A stretch of 64,000 nt of DNA, taken from the NCBI GenBank assembly GCA_963782595.1, contig CAWAKJ010000005.1:496001-560000 (forward strand), read 5' to 3'. Made by a program: the position numbers and the translations under genes. The DNA comes from JAMQPK01 sp963782595. Its GTDB lineage: Bacteria; Acidobacteriota; Vicinamibacteria; Vicinamibacterales; JAMQPK01. Position 1 is the stretch's first letter, and every line of letters starts with the position of its first letter. Below, piece after piece: positions 1 to 8,801 of this stretch. The notes under the pieces were generated by a model. The model saw only the letters and a list, made by a program, of their open reading frames with translations. It ran no database searches and was not told the DNA's origin.

Positions 1-1
1 G

Positions 2-685
2 GGCCGCCGGCTGCTCGATGCCGGCGTGGGTGCCGGCCGCTTTGCCGATCGAGCTGCGGACAAGGGCGCGGAAGTATTCGGCGTCGATGTGACGCAGGCG
101 GTCGATGCCGCGTACCGCAATATCGGCACGCGCCCAAACGTGCACCTGTTTCAGGCCGACATCTTCGCTATGCCGTTCCGCGACAGCACGTTCGATCTGG
201 CCTACTCCATTGGCGTGTTGCACCACACACCAGCGCCCAGAGAGGCCTTCGCGCGCGTCGCATCGACCGTGCGGCCCGGCGGCAAGTTTGCCGTGTATCT
301 ATATGCGCGCTACGGGCCGACGCACAAGGCGTCAGACGCCATCCGAACGGTCACGACCCGCCTGCCCCTGAAGGTGATGTGGGGTTTGTCGGCTGTCGCG
401 ATTCCGCTCTACTACCTGTATCGGGTCCCGGTCATCGGCAAGGCGCTCCGCCTCGCCGCGCCCATTTCCATGGAGCCTATCGCGCGTTGGCGATGGCTCG
501 ATACGTTCGACTGGTACACGCCGAAGTACCAGTTCAAATATCTCTATCCCGAGATTTTCCGGTGGTTCCGCGAAAACGGTTTCCGCGACGTCGAGATCTT
601 CGACGGCCCGATCCGGATGTGCGGAAAGAAGGTGACGGATGCCGGTGCCGATGTCCGACGTTTCCCAAGACTGGTGGCGTCCTAA
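2..685 (+). CDS. Class I SAM-dependent methyltransferase, 5' truncated by window edge
   Basis: The reading frame is open to the first base, so the true start lies outside the window. The visible part begins in motif I (LLDAGVGAGRF, the glycine-rich SAM-binding loop), followed by an acidic residue after the second strand (GVDVT) and a post-motif block SIGVLHHTPAP typical of methyltransferase domain 11/25 proteins. The C-terminal third has a hydrophobic stretch (around LSAVAIPLYYLYRVPVIG) that may sit on the membrane. It is the first visible gene of the polysaccharide operon and overlaps the next gene by 47 nt. Methylation of a sugar or lipid-linked intermediate is the likely role, inferred from context; the substrate cannot be read from the sequence. 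Confidence 0.85.
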   Translation, partial: GRRLLDAGVGAGRFADRAADKGAEVFGVDVTQAVDAAYRNIGTRPNVHLFQADIFAMPFRDSTFDLAYSIGVLHHTPAPREAFARVASTVRPGGKFAVYLYARYGPTHKASDAIRTVTTRLPLKVMWGLSAVAIPLYYLYRVPVIGKALRLAAPISMEPIARWRWLDTFDWYTPKYQFKYLYPEIFRWFRENGFRDVEIFDGPIRMCGKKVTDAGADVRRFPRLVAS

Positions 686-1985
686 GCCGACGGCGGCCGC
701 CGTGTCCGTGCGCGTGCCGGACTCGGACGTCGCCTTCAAGGCACTCGTGGCGTTCACGGCCATCCTGCTGCTGGCTCCACAGGCGTGGTTCCCCGCCCTC
801 AAGAGCTTGCGCATCGCGCTGGTGGCGGCCACCGTGTCGCTGGTTGCGTACATGTTCGACACCGCCGTCAAGCGCCGGCCCGTCTCGACGTTTACGACCG
901 AGATGGGCATCTGTGTGGCACTCGTCGTCTGGTCGATCCTGACGATCCCTCTGTCGTACTGGCCCGGTGGCAGCGTGACCGAGCTGACCGAGCACTTTCT
1001 GAAGGCCGTCGTGTTCTTCTGGCTCATCGGCACGCTCGTCATTACCCGAAGGCGCCTGGTGGTGTTCACGTGGACGCTCGTGTTGTGCTCGATTCCGCTG
1101 GCAACCACGGGCCTGTTGAACTTCCTCTCGGGCGAGTTCGTCACGAGCCGTCGCGCTGTGGTGCAACGCATCGCCGGCTATGAAGGGTCTGGCATCGCAG
1201 GCAATCCCAACGATCTCGCGCTGATGTTGAACCTGATTATTCCGATGACCGGTGCGTTGATACTGATGACCAGGAGGGTCACGCTCAAGAGCGTCGCCGT
1301 GCTCACGCTGGTGTTGTCGGTGACAACCGTCATCCTCACGTTTTCGCGAGCCGGCTTCATCGCCTTGATTGTTGTGGTGCTTCTGTCGCTGGTGGCGCTC
1401 GTCCGCCGGCGCCTTCCCGGTGCCGCGATCGCTATCGTGGTGGCGTCGCTCGTGGTCCCACCGATGCTGCCGCCCGGCTATCTCGATCGGCTGAACACGA
1501 TTACCAACATCGAGAAGGACACCACCGGATCTGCGCAGGGCCGTTGGCGAGATTTCCGCGCGGCCCTCGATGTCATCACCGAGCACCCGGTCACCGGCGT
1601 GGGGCTGGGACAGGACATTCTGGCGTTGAACGAGGAACGCGGCGCGACGTGGCGCTCGGTCCACAACGTCTATCTGCAGTACGCCGTGGATCTCGGCCTG
1701 CCTGGCGCCGCGCTGTTCGTCTGGCTTCTGACGACGACGTTCCGCGGCGCAAAACGTGTGCGGATTCGCGCCGCGCGCGAGCCGTCGTTGCGCGAGCTCG
1801 TGCTGCTCGCGGGCGGCGTTCAGATTGCGCTCGTCGCCTTTGCCGTAGAGTCGTTCTTTCACCCCGTCGCCTATCAGTTCTATTTCTTCTGCGTCGGCGG
1901 CCTGTCGATTGCCCTCCAGAACACCTACCGAACCGAGATCGAATTGAGACGGGTGTCGGACAAGAGGGCGGCGGAGGCGGCATGA
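639..1985 (+). CDS. O-antigen ligase / Wzy-type polymerase family membrane protein
   Basis: 448 aa, about a dozen hydrophobic segments spread over the whole length. The Wzy_C signature region lies at about residues 300-370: a periplasmic loop with GRWRDFRAALDVITEHPVTG, then a conserved His in SVHNVYLQYAVDLGLPG followed by a TM segment, as in O-antigen ligases and some polymerases. The family joins undecaprenyl-linked glycan units to each other or to an acceptor in the periplasm. An AAGAAGG motif six bases upstream supports the ATG at 639; a second ATG at 651 is possible. It overlaps the upstream methyltransferase by 47 nt and shares an ATGA with the downstream glycosyltransferase. In this operon a polymerase (Wzy) role is more likely than LPS ligation, because a flippase but no LPS core gene is present. 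Confidence 0.85.
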   Translation: MPVPMSDVSQDWWRPKPTAAAVSVRVPDSDVAFKALVAFTAILLLAPQAWFPALKSLRIALVAATVSLVAYMFDTAVKRRPVSTFTTEMGICVALVVWSILTIPLSYWPGGSVTELTEHFLKAVVFFWLIGTLVITRRRLVVFTWTLVLCSIPLATTGLLNFLSGEFVTSRRAVVQRIAGYEGSGIAGNPNDLALMLNLIIPMTGALILMTRRVTLKSVAVLTLVLSVTTVILTFSRAGFIALIVVVLLSLVALVRRRLPGAAIAIVVASLVVPPMLPPGYLDRLNTITNIEKDTTGSAQGRWRDFRAALDVITEHPVTGVGLGQDILALNEERGATWRSVHNVYLQYAVDLGLPGAALFVWLLTTTFRGAKRVRIRAAREPSLRELVLLAGGVQIALVAFAVESFFHPVAYQFYFFCVGGLSIALQNTYRTEIELRRVSDKRAAEAA

Positions 1986-3172
1986 ACGGAGCGGGCGCGC
2001 CGATCCGGCTCTTGAAGATCGTGCCGACGCTGTTGTGCGGCGGCACCGAAAATCAGGCGATTGCCCTGGCGCGCGCGCTTCATGAGCAGGGTTTTGCTGT
2101 CGAAGTCGCCTGCCTGCGGCGTCTGGGGCCGTTCGTCAAGGAAATCAGCGACAGCGGCATTCCCCTCTCCGAGTACCACATCCCGGGGTTCTACAGTGTT
2201 TCGGCGCTGGTGCAGAAAGCCAGGTTCCTGCGCCACATGGTGAGACACCGCATCGACGTGATGCACTCGTACAGCTTTTACGGCAACGTGTTTGGCATCC
2301 TGCCGGCAAAACTGGCGGCAACGCCGGTTGTCATCGCGTCGATTCGCGACCGCGGCGCCTATCTGACGCCCATGCAGAAGAGGGTGCAGCGGTTCGTGTG
2401 CCGGTTCGCCGATTGCGTGCTGGTGAACGCAGAGGCTGTGAAGGAGTGGCTGATTAGTGAGGGGTACAGCCCCTCGAAGATCATCGTGATTCCAAACGGC
2501 GTCGAGCTGAACCGATTCGACGCACTGCCCGAGCCGGCCCGAATCCGATCGGAGCTCGGCATCCGCGATGATGTGCCGCTCGTGATGGTCGTGTCGAGGC
2601 TGACTCGTCAGAAAGGTCTCGAGCAGTTTCTCGCGGCCGCGAAAATCCTGACTCCGCAGTTTCCCCATGCCCGTTTCGTGGTCGTCGGGTACGCCAATTC
2701 CGCCGAACAGGAGTACGAGCGCGCTCTGAAGGCGCTGGCCGGCCGGCTGGCACTGAGCGATCGCGTCATCTTCACCGGCCTTCGGCAGGATGTGCCGGCG
2801 CTGTTGGCCGCCGCGACCGTCTCTGTGATGCCGTCGCTCAACGAAGCCCTCTCGAACGTACTGCTCGAGTCGATGGCGGCCGGTGTGCCCATCGTAGCGA
2901 CGCGCGTGGGCGGCACGCCGGAGGCGATCGTGGATGGCCTGACGGGGCTGCTGGTCGAGCCTGGCAATGCCTCAGCGCTCGCCGAGTCCATTGCGCGGCT
3001 GCTGAAGGATCCGGCACTTGCCCGACGGCTGGGCCGGGCGGCTCGTCGGCACATCGAGGACAGCTACTCCGTCGAAAAAATGGTACGCGCGACCGAGCAG
3101 CTCTATCTGGACCTTCTCGCGCGCAAGCTGCGGCGACCTTCAACGGCAATTGGCGTTTCCCATGTCCCATAG
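1982..3172 (+). CDS. GT4-family glycosyltransferase
   Basis: 396 aa. The start is the ATG at 1982, inside the ATGA that also ends the preceding gene; longer in-frame extensions upstream are antisense-like and carry no domain. The N-terminal GT-B domain has the usual opening KIVPTLLCGGTENQAIALARALHEQG. The C-terminal domain has the donor-site signature SLNEALSNVLLESMAAGVPIVATRVGGTPE, in which the two glutamates of the EX7E motif are visible (around residues 285-293). Sugar donor and acceptor are unknown. It is cytoplasmic or peripheral membrane and should add a residue to the lipid-linked repeat unit. The stop overlaps the next gene's start by 11 nt, so the two are probably translationally coupled. 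Confidence 0.92.
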   Translation: MNGAGAPIRLLKIVPTLLCGGTENQAIALARALHEQGFAVEVACLRRLGPFVKEISDSGIPLSEYHIPGFYSVSALVQKARFLRHMVRHRIDVMHSYSFYGNVFGILPAKLAATPVVIASIRDRGAYLTPMQKRVQRFVCRFADCVLVNAEAVKEWLISEGYSPSKIIVIPNGVELNRFDALPEPARIRSELGIRDDVPLVMVVSRLTRQKGLEQFLAAAKILTPQFPHARFVVVGYANSAEQEYERALKALAGRLALSDRVIFTGLRQDVPALLAAATVSVMPSLNEALSNVLLESMAAGVPIVATRVGGTPEAIVDGLTGLLVEPGNASALAESIARLLKDPALARRLGRAARRHIEDSYSVEKMVRATEQLYLDLLARKLRRPSTAIGVSHVP

Positions 3173-4259
3173 ACAAACGGACCGCTGGCGATGGCATCTC
3201 AAAGTGGCGCTGGCGTCTGCCATCGCAGGTGCGTGTCGCCTCGAACAGCAGGCGGACACGGCCCGCGAGCAGCGGCGGCCGCTGATCGTGGGCTATCACC
3301 GTGTGGTCGAGGACTACGCGGTCGCGTCGCAGACCGAGATGCCGAGCATGCTCATCAGCCGCGCCATGTTCGACCGCCATGTCGAGTGGCTGGGCAAGAG
3401 CTTCCGTTTCGTCAGCCTCGACGACATCGGCCAGCGGTTGGCGAGCGGCCGGCCCTTCTCCCATCCTGTCGCCGCGATTACCTTCGACGACGGGTACTCC
3501 GACGTGTACGAAAATGCCTTTCCGTCACTCCGTCGCAAGGGGATTCCCGCAGCCATTTTTCTCGTCACCGATCTCGTCAGCCGCGCCCTGTGTCAGACAC
3601 ACGACAAGCTCTACTACCTCGTCGACCGGGCGTTCACGACATGGAACGATCCCCGGCGAGGATTGTTCGATGTGTTAACGGAGTTGAATATTCCGACGTC
3701 GCAGATCTTCCCGGTCCGCGGTGAGCTGTCATCGGCGATGACGGCGGTATCTGCTTTGCTTTCTGTTCTGCCGCAGGCTCATGTGATTCGGTTGATGGAT
3801 TGTCTCGAGACACAGAACGGCCCGGCCCCCACCGAAGCGGCCACGCTGACCTGGCCGATGGTTCACGAGATGCGGCGTGGCGGATTCACGATCGGATCGC
3901 ACACGAGGACGCATGCGTGGCTTCCGATGGAGACGCACGAGGCGGTACGGGAAGAGCTCGAGGGGTCGAAGCGGCTGCTCGAGGCTCACCTTGGCGAGCG
4001 TATCGATCACTTCGCATATCCGGGAGGGCAGTTCACACCGGAAATCGTCTGCGCGTCGCGCGATGCGGGGTATCGATACGCGTACACCGCGTGCCGGCAC
4101 GGCGATACGCGATATCCCGAGCTTACCGTCGAGCGGCTGCTCCTCTGGGAGGGGTCGTCCAGCGACGCCGACGGGCAGTTCTCTTCGGCGGTGTTCAACT
4201 GTCAGATCCACGATCTCTGGCCGCCCGCGCGGCGTTGTGAGCGGACCCACCACGTATGA
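3162..4259 (+). CDS. NodB-fold polysaccharide deacetylase
   Basis: 365 aa. NodB motif 1 TFDDG lies at residues 107-111 (catalytic base Asp and metal-binding Asp), motif 2 HTRTH at 247-251 supplies the two metal-ligand histidines, and motif 3 FAYPGGQF follows at about 284. The family removes N- or O-acetyl groups from sugars using a divalent metal. An N-terminal hydrophobic stretch is weak, so localisation is unclear. The spacing between motifs 1 and 2 is long (about 135 residues), as in deacetylases of exosortase-type EPS clusters. The ATG at 3162 lies inside the end of the upstream GT; the 3' end shares ATGA with the flippase gene. Confidence 0.9.
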   Translation: MSHRQTDRWRWHLKVALASAIAGACRLEQQADTAREQRRPLIVGYHRVVEDYAVASQTEMPSMLISRAMFDRHVEWLGKSFRFVSLDDIGQRLASGRPFSHPVAAITFDDGYSDVYENAFPSLRRKGIPAAIFLVTDLVSRALCQTHDKLYYLVDRAFTTWNDPRRGLFDVLTELNIPTSQIFPVRGELSSAMTAVSALLSVLPQAHVIRLMDCLETQNGPAPTEAATLTWPMVHEMRRGGFTIGSHTRTHAWLPMETHEAVREELEGSKRLLEAHLGERIDHFAYPGGQFTPEIVCASRDAGYRYAYTACRHGDTRYPELTVERLLLWEGSSSDADGQFSSAVFNCQIHDLWPPARRCERTHHV

Positions 4260-5767
4260 GCCAATTCACTCGCGAGGCCATTTCGAAACCCGCGTTTCTG
4301 CTGGTGGCGGGCAGAACGATCGGGTTCGCGGCCTCGTTCATCATTCCTGTGCTCCTGGTGCGCTTGTTCAACCAGGCGGAATTCGGCACGTACAAGCAGC
4401 TCTTCCTCATCTACGGCACGCTGTACGGTCTCGCGCAGCTCGGGATGGCCGAGAGCCTCTACTACTTCGTCCCGCGCAAACCGCACGAGGCCGGACCGTA
4501 CGTCGCCAACGCGCTCATCACGCTCGCCGTCGCGGGTGCCGCGAGCATCGGCCTCCTGTGGTTCGCGGAGGATCACATCGTCCGATGGCTCAGCAATCCG
4601 CAACTGGCCGACCATGTCGTGCTGCTCGGCGGGTTTCTGGTCCTGATGCTTGTGTCGGCCGCGTTCGAGATCGTGATGGTCGCGCGCAGCCGGCATCTGA
4701 CCGCGGCCTGGACATACGGCGCATCCGACATCGTCCGGACGATCTTGCTCATCGTTCCGGCATTCGTGCACGGCGGTCTCCGCGGCGTGCTGTGGGGCGG
4801 GATCGCGTTTGCGGCCGTACGCACGCTCGTGATGCTCTACTGGCTGCACCGGGAGTACGGCGGCGACCTTCGACCGAACCGCGCGCTCTGGAAATACCAG
4901 CTGGCCTACGCGCTGCCATTTGCCCTGGCCGTCGGGCTCGAAGTGATGCAGGCCAATCTTCATTCGTATGTGGTTGCGGCGAAATTCGATGCGGCGACCT
5001 TCGCGATCTACGCCGTGGGATGCCTGCAGATTCCGCTCGTCGATCTCATCATCACGTCGGCGGCGAACGTCATGATGGTGAAGATGGCCGAAGAGGGGCT
5101 GCACGAGCATCGCGATATGACGCTCGAGCTCTGGCACCACACCATGTCCCGGCTGGCCCTTCTGATCTTTCCACTGGCGGTCGTGCACCTTCTGCTGGCC
5201 CGTGACGTCATCGTCATCCTGTTCACGCAGGCCTACGTCGCCAGCGTACCGATCTTCATGGCCTGGACGCTGACCATGGTGCCTTCCGTGTTTTGTGTGG
5301 ATGCCGTGTTACGCGCCTATGCACAGACGCGTTTCCTGTTCGCCATGAATGTCTTGCGGCTCGGTCTGGTCGTCGTGTTGATTTCATGGTGCCTCTCGAC
5401 GTTCGGGCTGGTCGGCGCCGTGGTCGTGACTCTGCTCGCCACCGTCGTTGTTCGTATCCTCAGCATTCTCCGCATCGCGCATCTGCTGAAGGAGCCGGCC
5501 ACACAAATCCTTCCATGGAGGAATCTGACGGGTATTGCCCTGTTTTCGATCGTGGCGGCTGTCCCGGCCTACTGGCTCAGCCGCACGTTGACCTTGCCGA
5601 GGCTCGTGGTGTTCGTGGCGGCCGGCACCGCGTATTGGATCGTGTATGCGGCGATGACGTATGCGGCATTCCGCTGGGAACAGCGCAACCCGAAGGTCAT
5701 TCGCCGCAGCTTCAGGGTGGCGCCGAAGGTTGGCACTCCGAACGTCGAACTCGGAACTGGCAATTAG
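4256..5767 (+). CDS. Wzx-type oligosaccharide flippase / polysaccharide biosynthesis protein
   Basis: 503 aa with 12-14 predicted TM segments distributed evenly from the N-terminus (LLVAGRTIGFAASFIIPVLLV) to the C-terminus, the pattern of the MOP/PST exporter family. These proteins flip undecaprenyl-pyrophosphate-linked repeat units to the periplasm. It begins in the ATGA that ends the deacetylase gene. The short C-terminal tail (KVGTPNVELGTGN) runs into a simple-sequence tract and may be extended beyond the functional protein. Together with the Wzy-like protein at 639 it points to a Wzx/Wzy-dependent assembly route. Confidence 0.9.
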   Translation: MSQFTREAISKPAFLLVAGRTIGFAASFIIPVLLVRLFNQAEFGTYKQLFLIYGTLYGLAQLGMAESLYYFVPRKPHEAGPYVANALITLAVAGAASIGLLWFAEDHIVRWLSNPQLADHVVLLGGFLVLMLVSAAFEIVMVARSRHLTAAWTYGASDIVRTILLIVPAFVHGGLRGVLWGGIAFAAVRTLVMLYWLHREYGGDLRPNRALWKYQLAYALPFALAVGLEVMQANLHSYVVAAKFDAATFAIYAVGCLQIPLVDLIITSAANVMMVKMAEEGLHEHRDMTLELWHHTMSRLALLIFPLAVVHLLLARDVIVILFTQAYVASVPIFMAWTLTMVPSVFCVDAVLRAYAQTRFLFAMNVLRLGLVVVLISWCLSTFGLVGAVVVTLLATVVVRILSILRIAHLLKEPATQILPWRNLTGIALFSIVAAVPAYWLSRTLTLPRLVVFVAAGTAYWIVYAAMTYAAFRWEQRNPKVIRRSFRVAPKVGTPNVELGTGN

Positions 5768-5783
5768 GAACCGCGATCGATCA

Positions 5784-5818
5784 CTCACCACCAACTACCA
5801 ACTACCAACCACCAACAA
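5784..5818 (+). repeat. Heptamer tract (CCAACTA/CCAACCA units) between flippase and asnB
   Basis: Five consecutive 7-nt units: CTCACCA, CCAACTA twice, CCAACCA and CCAACAA. It lies in the 54-nt gap upstream of the first amidotransferase gene, directly against its start codon. It is one member of a window-wide class of 7/8-nt-period tracts, each with its own consensus. Confidence 0.85.
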
Positions 5819-5821
5819 GAA

Positions 5822-7705
5822 ATGTGCGGCATCGCCGGAATCATTCGCTGGAACAACGCCCCTGTCGTCGAGCAGGAGATCCGTGCGATGTGCGCGCTCA
5901 TGGTACATAGAGGCCCGGACGAAGAGGGCATCTACGTCAAAGACGGCGTCGGGCTTGGCATGCGGCGGCTCAGCATCATCGATCTCGAGGGCGGGCAGCA
6001 GCCCGTGTTCAACGAAGACGGCACCGTCTGCGTGGTATTCAACGGCGAGATTTACAACTACCGGGAACTTCACCGGCAGATGACTCGCGCCGGACACAGG
6101 TTCCGGACGGCCAGCGATACCGAAACCATCGTGCATCTGTACGAAGAGTACGGCGTGCGCTGCGTCGATCACCTCCGGGGCATGTTCGCGTTCGCAGTCT
6201 GGGACATCCGCCACAAGCGTCTGCTTCTTGCCCGCGACCGGCTTGGCATCAAGCCCTTGTACTACGCAGAGTTTGAGGGAGGCATCGCGTTCGCGTCGGA
6301 GCTGAAGCCGATTCTGGCCCTGCCCAACGTCGATCGCACCGTCAGTTGGCGTGCGCTGAGCCACCTGTTTACATTTCTCGCGACGCCCGCCTCGCAGAGC
6401 ATCGTCAACGGCGTCAGAAAGCTCGAACCCGGTCGCCTGGCTGTGGCCGAGCGCGGATCGTCGCTGCGCGTGGAGCGCTATTGGGACGTCGAGTTCGAGC
6501 CGGACGAGACGTCGAGCGAAGGGGATCTCATCGAGCAGCTCCGAGAGGTGCTTGCCGATTCGGTCGCTGCACACGAGATCAGCGATGTGCCGGTGGGAGC
6601 ATTCCTCAGCGGTGGCATCGACTCGAGCGCCGTCGTGGCGACGATGGCGGCAAAGAGGCCGGGGAAGACGATCAAGACATTTTCGATCGGGTTCGTCGAG
6701 CAGGGGTACGACGAGCTCGTGCACGCGCGACGGGTCGCCGAGGCATTCGGGACCGATCACCACGAGCTGGTGCTTCGGCCAGACGTCGTGTCGATTGTCG
6801 AAGACCTGGCGTGGTACCTCGACGAGCCATTCGGCGACACGTCGGCCATACCCACCTACATGGTGTCGAAGCTGGCGGCCGAACACGTCAAAGTCGTGCT
6901 GACAGGAGATGGCGGAGACGAGCTGTTCGCCGGCTACGACAAGTACGTGGTCGAGCGGCGGGAGCGCGAGTACGACCGCGTGCCGGCGGCTCTGCGTGGA
7001 TTTGCCGGCGCGATTGGCGATGCGATGCCAGAGGGCATGAAGGGCCGCCGATTTCTGCAACACCTCGCGCTGGATGGGCCCAGGCGATATCTCGACGCGT
7101 GCACGCTGTTCCACGGCGACGAGATGGCGCGTCTGTTCCAGAGCTGCGCGTTCGAGCACGTGTCGCGCTTCGATCCGTGGTCCGATCGGCTGGGGTATCT
7201 ACAGGACGGACGGGACTGGATGTCGGCCGCGCAATACTGCGACCTGCATACGTATCTGCCACTCGACATCCTCACCAAGGTCGATCGCATGACGATGGCG
7301 CACTCGATCGAGGCCAGGCCGCCGCTGCTCGACCATCGCTTCGTCGAGTTCGCCGCGCGCATCCCCGCGCACCTGCGCATGCGCGACAACACGACCAAAT
7401 ATCTGCTCAAGCAGGCGATGCGCGGCATCCTGCCCGACCAAATCATCGATCGGCCCAAGCAGGGCTTCGCGGTGCCGCTCGCCCGCTGGTTCCGCGGCGA
7501 GCTGTCCGGATTTGCGCGCGACATTCTGCTGTCCGGAACGTGCCGTCAGCGGGGGTTCTTCGACATCGGGTACATCGAGCGTCTGCTCAGGCTCAATCAG
7601 CGCGGCCGCGATCTCGACCTGCACCTCTGGACGATTCTCTCATTCGAAATGTGGTGCCGGCGGTTCCTGGACGGCCCGCTGGAAATTCCGAAGGTGGCGG
7701 CATGA
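5822..7705 (+). CDS. asnB: Glutamine-dependent asparagine synthase-type amidotransferase (copy 1)
   Basis: 627 aa. The protein begins MCGIAG, giving the Cys2 nucleophile of the Ntn-hydrolase glutaminase domain (residues 1 to about 210); the synthetase domain carries the PP-loop LSGGIDSSAV at about 260. Both active sites look intact. AsnB-type enzymes amidate a carboxylate with glutamine and ATP. Inside EPS clusters such proteins are often not free asparagine synthases but cluster-specific amidotransferases, for example those forming uronamides in O-antigen pathways or those of exosortase-linked EPS clusters. The start follows a heptamer tract with no clear Shine-Dalgarno sequence. The stop overlaps the next GT by ATGA. 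A second, divergent copy lies at 11084. Confidence 0.92.
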   Translation: MCGIAGIIRWNNAPVVEQEIRAMCALMVHRGPDEEGIYVKDGVGLGMRRLSIIDLEGGQQPVFNEDGTVCVVFNGEIYNYRELHRQMTRAGHRFRTASDTETIVHLYEEYGVRCVDHLRGMFAFAVWDIRHKRLLLARDRLGIKPLYYAEFEGGIAFASELKPILALPNVDRTVSWRALSHLFTFLATPASQSIVNGVRKLEPGRLAVAERGSSLRVERYWDVEFEPDETSSEGDLIEQLREVLADSVAAHEISDVPVGAFLSGGIDSSAVVATMAAKRPGKTIKTFSIGFVEQGYDELVHARRVAEAFGTDHHELVLRPDVVSIVEDLAWYLDEPFGDTSAIPTYMVSKLAAEHVKVVLTGDGGDELFAGYDKYVVERREREYDRVPAALRGFAGAIGDAMPEGMKGRRFLQHLALDGPRRYLDACTLFHGDEMARLFQSCAFEHVSRFDPWSDRLGYLQDGRDWMSAAQYCDLHTYLPLDILTKVDRMTMAHSIEARPPLLDHRFVEFAARIPAHLRMRDNTTKYLLKQAMRGILPDQIIDRPKQGFAVPLARWFRGELSGFARDILLSGTCRQRGFFDIGYIERLLRLNQRGRDLDLHLWTILSFEMWCRRFLDGPLEIPKVAA

Positions 7706-8799
7706 TGCGCGTTGCAATGGTCGCGGCGAGCCTCGACATTCTCGGCGGGCAGGGCGTGCAGGCGCACACCCTCGTGCGTTCGCTCCGCGAGGACGGTCTC
7801 GACGCATGGCTGGTGGCCGTCAATCCGAGATTTCCGGTCGGGTTGCGCTGGCTGCGGCGTGTCCCGTACGCGCGGACGGTGATGAACGAGGTCCTGTATG
7901 TCCCTGGCCTGTTTCGACTGGCGGCCTTCGACGTCGTGCACGTGTTCTCCGCATCGTACGCGTCGTTTCTGCTGGCGCCGGTTCCGGCGATGCTGGCCGC
8001 GCGGATGCTCAACAAGCGAGTCGTACTGCACTACCACAGCGGCGAGGCCGAAGACCACCTCGCCAACTGGGGTGCACTCGTGCACCCGTGGCTGACGCTG
8101 GCCGACGAAATCGTGGTGCCGTCCGCCTATCTTCGCGACGTGTTCGGCAGGTTCGGCTATCACGCCCGCGTCATTCCCAATGTCATCGATCTGAATGAGT
8201 TCGACTATCGCGAGCGCAGGCCGTTGCGCCCGCGGCTCTTGTCGACGCGCAACCTCGAGCGCCACTACCGCGTGGACGTCATCATCGAGGCATTCGCACG
8301 CTATCAGGAAGCGAACCGCGAGGCGATGCTGACGATCGCCGGGTATGGGAGCGAAGAACCGAGGTTGCGCGCGATGGCGGCGCGATTGACTCACGGGGGC
8401 GTTCGGTTCCTTGGCAAGATCGAGCCGGCGTGGATGCCGAAGCTCTATGCCGACTCCGATGTCTATGTGAATGCATCCGAAGTCGACAATCAACCCGTGT
8501 CGATTCTCGAAGCGTTCGCATCGGGCACGCCCGTCATCTCGACGCCGGCCGGCGACATCCCCTCGATGGTCCGTCACGGAGAGACGGGCCTTCTCGTTCC
8601 GCCGGAAGCACCGGTGGCGATGGCGCGGGCGATTGCCGAGACGTTCGATCGTCCGGAGCGCGCCCTTCAGATGGCTGAGCTGGCACACGACAATCTCGAT
8701 CGCTTCACATGGGCGGCGGTGCGCGACCAATGGCAGTCGGTATACGGCGGGTCCGGGGTCGGCGCGCTGGGCCCTGAGGTGCAGGGCTCACGGTTTTAG
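7702..8799 (+). CDS. GT4-family glycosyltransferase
   Basis: 365 aa, starting at the ATG at 7702 within the ATGA of the amidotransferase stop. The N-terminal GT-B domain opens with ASLDILGGQGVQAHTLVRSL; the C-terminal domain has NVIDLNEFDYRERRPLRPR and the donor-site stretch ASEVDNQPVSILEAFASGTPVISTPAGDIPSMV. The first EX7E glutamate is replaced: the sequence reads DNQPVSILE, so only the distal Glu is evident. It probably adds one sugar of the repeat unit; donor unknown. It sits between an amidotransferase and the heparinase-like gene with a 2-nt gap to the latter. Confidence 0.9.
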   Translation: MMRVAMVAASLDILGGQGVQAHTLVRSLREDGLDAWLVAVNPRFPVGLRWLRRVPYARTVMNEVLYVPGLFRLAAFDVVHVFSASYASFLLAPVPAMLAARMLNKRVVLHYHSGEAEDHLANWGALVHPWLTLADEIVVPSAYLRDVFGRFGYHARVIPNVIDLNEFDYRERRPLRPRLLSTRNLERHYRVDVIIEAFARYQEANREAMLTIAGYGSEEPRLRAMAARLTHGGVRFLGKIEPAWMPKLYADSDVYVNASEVDNQPVSILEAFASGTPVISTPAGDIPSMVRHGETGLLVPPEAPVAMARAIAETFDRPERALQMAELAHDNLDRFTWAAVRDQWQSVYGGSGVGALGPEVQGSRF

Positions 8800-8801
8800 A
8801 G

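Noticed and set aside
6346..7701. Long N-terminal extension of the GT at 7702
   Set aside because: It is antisense-like in composition and lies wholly within the amidotransferase gene; the ATG at 7702 fits the operon's ATGA pattern.
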